A stretch of 7,991 nt of DNA from Acetofilamentum sp. GTDB lineage: Bacteria; Bacteroidota; Bacteroidia; Bacteroidales; JAFGUD01. A program made the translations under genes and the position numbers. Below the pieces are notes generated by a model. That model worked only from the letters and a program-made list of their open reading frames with translations. It did not search any database and was not told the DNA's origin. Position 1 is the first letter of the stretch. Each line of letters opens with the position of its first letter. The stretch is from contig DYKL01000147.1 of the NCBI GenBank assembly GCA_020722645.1, positions 1 through 7,991 of the forward strand, in the 5' to 3' direction. Below are positions 6,789-7,991 of this stretch, one piece after another.

Positions 6789-6880
6789 AAAAAAAGTATA
6801 AAATAAAAAAATTCAAATTTAATACCAATTATTTTTTATGAGTTTTACATTAACTCGTATTATTTTTAAAAAAATACTTG

Positions 6881-7336
6881 TTAATATCTTTGTAAATCAT
6901 CAAATTTAGGAATTTCGTTCAAAAATAACAATTCTTTTTCAACTATTGTGCAACAATAATGCCTTAATCCATTTGTTAATAAAAAAAAACTCGGTTTTAA
7001 TTCAATGTAATAATTAATAGCCTGATTAAGAGTGTCTTTTGATATTACAACATCAGGTTTTTTACATTCAACAATCATTTTCGGCTCTAATTTTGTACTA
7101 TAAACAACAATATCAGGACGTTTTATTGTATTAAAAACCTTAATTGATTTTTCAACTCCTAATAAATATTTAGGATAATTTAGATAAGACAAAAAATATT
7201 TCAAAATATTCTGACGTACCCATTCTTCTTCGGTTAAAACAATATATTTTTTTCTTATTTCGTCAAAAATGAACTTTTTATTGTCTTTTATCTGGTATTT
7301 AAACTCGAAATCAGGTAAATTTAGTTTTTGAATCAT
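6881..7336 (-). CDS. Stand-alone HsdR N-terminal-like PD-(D/E)XK protein
   Basis: This 151-residue cytoplasmic protein matches the type I restriction enzyme R-protein N-terminal family (HSDR_N_2). The signs are LNLPDFEFKY at 5-14, FIFDEIRKKYIVLTEEEWVRQ at 22-42, RPDIVVY at 73-79, MIVECKKP at 87-94 and TNGLRHYCC at 121-129. Asp75 and Glu90-Cys-Lys92 have the spacing of a PD-(D/E)XK nuclease core, so the metal site looks intact. The motor part of HsdR is absent and no hsdM or hsdS is nearby; short stand-alone versions of this kind are known in Bacteroidota and their function is unsettled. The frame stays open to an ATG at 7480, but I chose the ATG at 7336 because family members begin with MIQKLNLP-like residues and because a candidate promoter lies at 7358-7365. 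The extra 48 residues would also overlap the divergent TPR gene. Confidence 0.8.
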   Translation of the reverse strand: MIQKLNLPDFEFKYQIKDNKKFIFDEIRKKYIVLTEEEWVRQNILKYFLSYLNYPKYLLGVEKSIKVFNTIKRPDIVVYSTKLEPKMIVECKKPDVVISKDTLNQAINYYIELKPSFFLLTNGLRHYCCTIVEKELLFLNEIPKFDDLQRY

Positions 7337-7357
7337 CAATTTTGTAATTAGTTGAGA

Positions 7358-7365
7358 CAAAAATA
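7358..7365 (-). promoter_or_regulatory. Candidate -7 promoter element of the HsdR_N-like gene
   Basis: The minus strand reads TATTTTTG, fitting TAnnTTTG, 21 bp upstream of the ATG at 7336. It would give a leader of about 15 nt. No TTTG is seen at the -33 position. If real, it excludes the longer reading starting at 7480. Confidence 0.35.
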
Positions 7366-7424
7366 AATATTTATTGAAAATTTTGCTTAATTTTGGATAT
7401 ATTTTAAAAATTGCAAACATAAAA

Positions 7425-7991
7425 ATGAAAATAATATTATATTTTTTTATCGTATCAGTTATTTCATTATCAGCAAGCACAAAATGTTTATTATTTTATT
7501 GATAGTTTAGAAATTGAATTGAAAGCGACTAAAGATAAGAATTCAGAAATCGTAATTTTGAACGAACTTGCAATTTTATACAAGGATATAAATATTGCAA
7601 AATCAATAGAATATGTAGATAAAATCGAGAAACTTCTTAAAAAGAACACATTTTCTTATGATATTTTAATAGATGTATATAGAAATCTTGGAGAAATATA
7701 TTATTTCAGTGCTAAAATTAAAAAAGCCATTGAATATTATGAATTAGAATTAGAACTTATTAAACAAATCGGTACCGAAAGACAGATTTTGGAAGCAAAA
7801 TACAACATTGCTACCTTGTATTTCAAATCTGACGATATGAAAAATGCAGAAACGTATTACAAAGATATTTCAGTAATTGCAGAACAGATAAAAGATGAAG
7901 ACTTCAAAATGTTATCTTACCAAGCTCTTTATGTTATTTATTTAAAGCAGAAGAAACACGAACAAGCTCTGATTTATTTTAATAAATACAT
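7425..7991 (+). CDS. TPR-repeat exported protein, partial, apparent frameshift
   Basis: The gene runs off the right edge. From ATG 7425 the frame encodes a clear signal peptide, MKIILYFFIVSVISLSA, but meets TGA at 7500-7502. The next frame is open from 7435 to the end with no ATG before about 7838. From 7480 it reads AQNVYYFIDSLEIELKATKD, followed by 163 codons of helical repeats such as LGEIYYFSAKIKKAIEYYELE and ATLYFKSDDMKNAETYYKDI, which are typical TPR units. Joining the frames near 7471-7483 gives a normal Bacteroidota exported TPR protein (signal, then AQN..., then repeats). Proteins with this N-terminus often continue into a membrane segment and a histidine kinase or a DNA-binding domain, but that part is outside the window. 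A single extra base, in the genome or as a sequencing error, would explain the break. Confidence 0.65.

Noticed and set aside
6840..6856. GAGTT...AACTC hairpin after the HsdR_N-like gene
   Set aside because: It has only a 5-bp stem with a 7-nt loop in AT-rich DNA. The flanking T/A tracts are everywhere here, so a terminator call is not supported.
7337..7480. N-terminal extension of the HsdR_N-like protein starting at ATG 7480
   Set aside because: The 48 extra residues are low-complexity and hydrophobic, do not match the family N-terminus, and overlap the signal-peptide region of the divergent TPR gene. The ATG at 7336 fits better.
1..7991. CRISPR array, tRNA, rRNA or a multi-gene defence system
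   Set aside because: No regularly spaced direct repeats, no tRNA cloverleaf and no rRNA segments were seen. The single nuclease-like gene has no partner genes in the window.

Overview
The window is about 70% A+T, its start codons lack Shine-Dalgarno sequences, and its protein families are ones common in Bacteroidota: a long-form glutamine synthetase I, a stand-alone HsdR N-terminal-like protein, a Cache-HAMP-GAF sensor, a DUF4197 lipoprotein and a TPR protein with a signal peptide. I read it as chromosomal DNA of a Bacteroidota bacterium or close relative. Genus cannot be told from the sequence.

Almost all genes lie on the minus strand. Read in the direction of transcription, from the right, they are: a small PD-(D/E)XK-like protein (7336-6881); a two-TM Cache/HAMP/GAF sensor with no output domain (6710-5145); a DUF4197 lipoprotein (5113-4328, 31 bp after the sensor); a structured spacer; rsmI, a 16S rRNA 2'-O-methyltransferase starting at TTG (4135-3467); a family-2-like glycosyltransferase (3461-2211, 5 bp after rsmI); and glutamine synthetase (2097-577). 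On the plus strand at the right edge, a divergent TPR-protein gene runs out of the window. Its signal peptide and its TPR body are in different frames.

Two stretches are not ordinary intergenic DNA. At 327-568, just past the glnA stop, lies a 242-bp element with 14-bp perfect terminal inverted repeats and no transposase, which looks like a non-autonomous (MITE-like) insertion. At 4213-4323, between the DUF4197 gene and rsmI, lies a 111-bp interrupted palindrome whose outer arms match at 19 of 23 positions. It is richer in G+C than the surrounding spacer and overlaps a 57-codon open frame.

The genes are mostly housekeeping (nitrogen assimilation, ribosome modification) with envelope and sensory genes, and they do not form one pathway. 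I found no defence island, CRISPR array, tRNA or rRNA. The most interesting items are the two repeat elements, the output-less sensor and the frameshifted TPR gene; nothing here amounts to a demonstrable new system.
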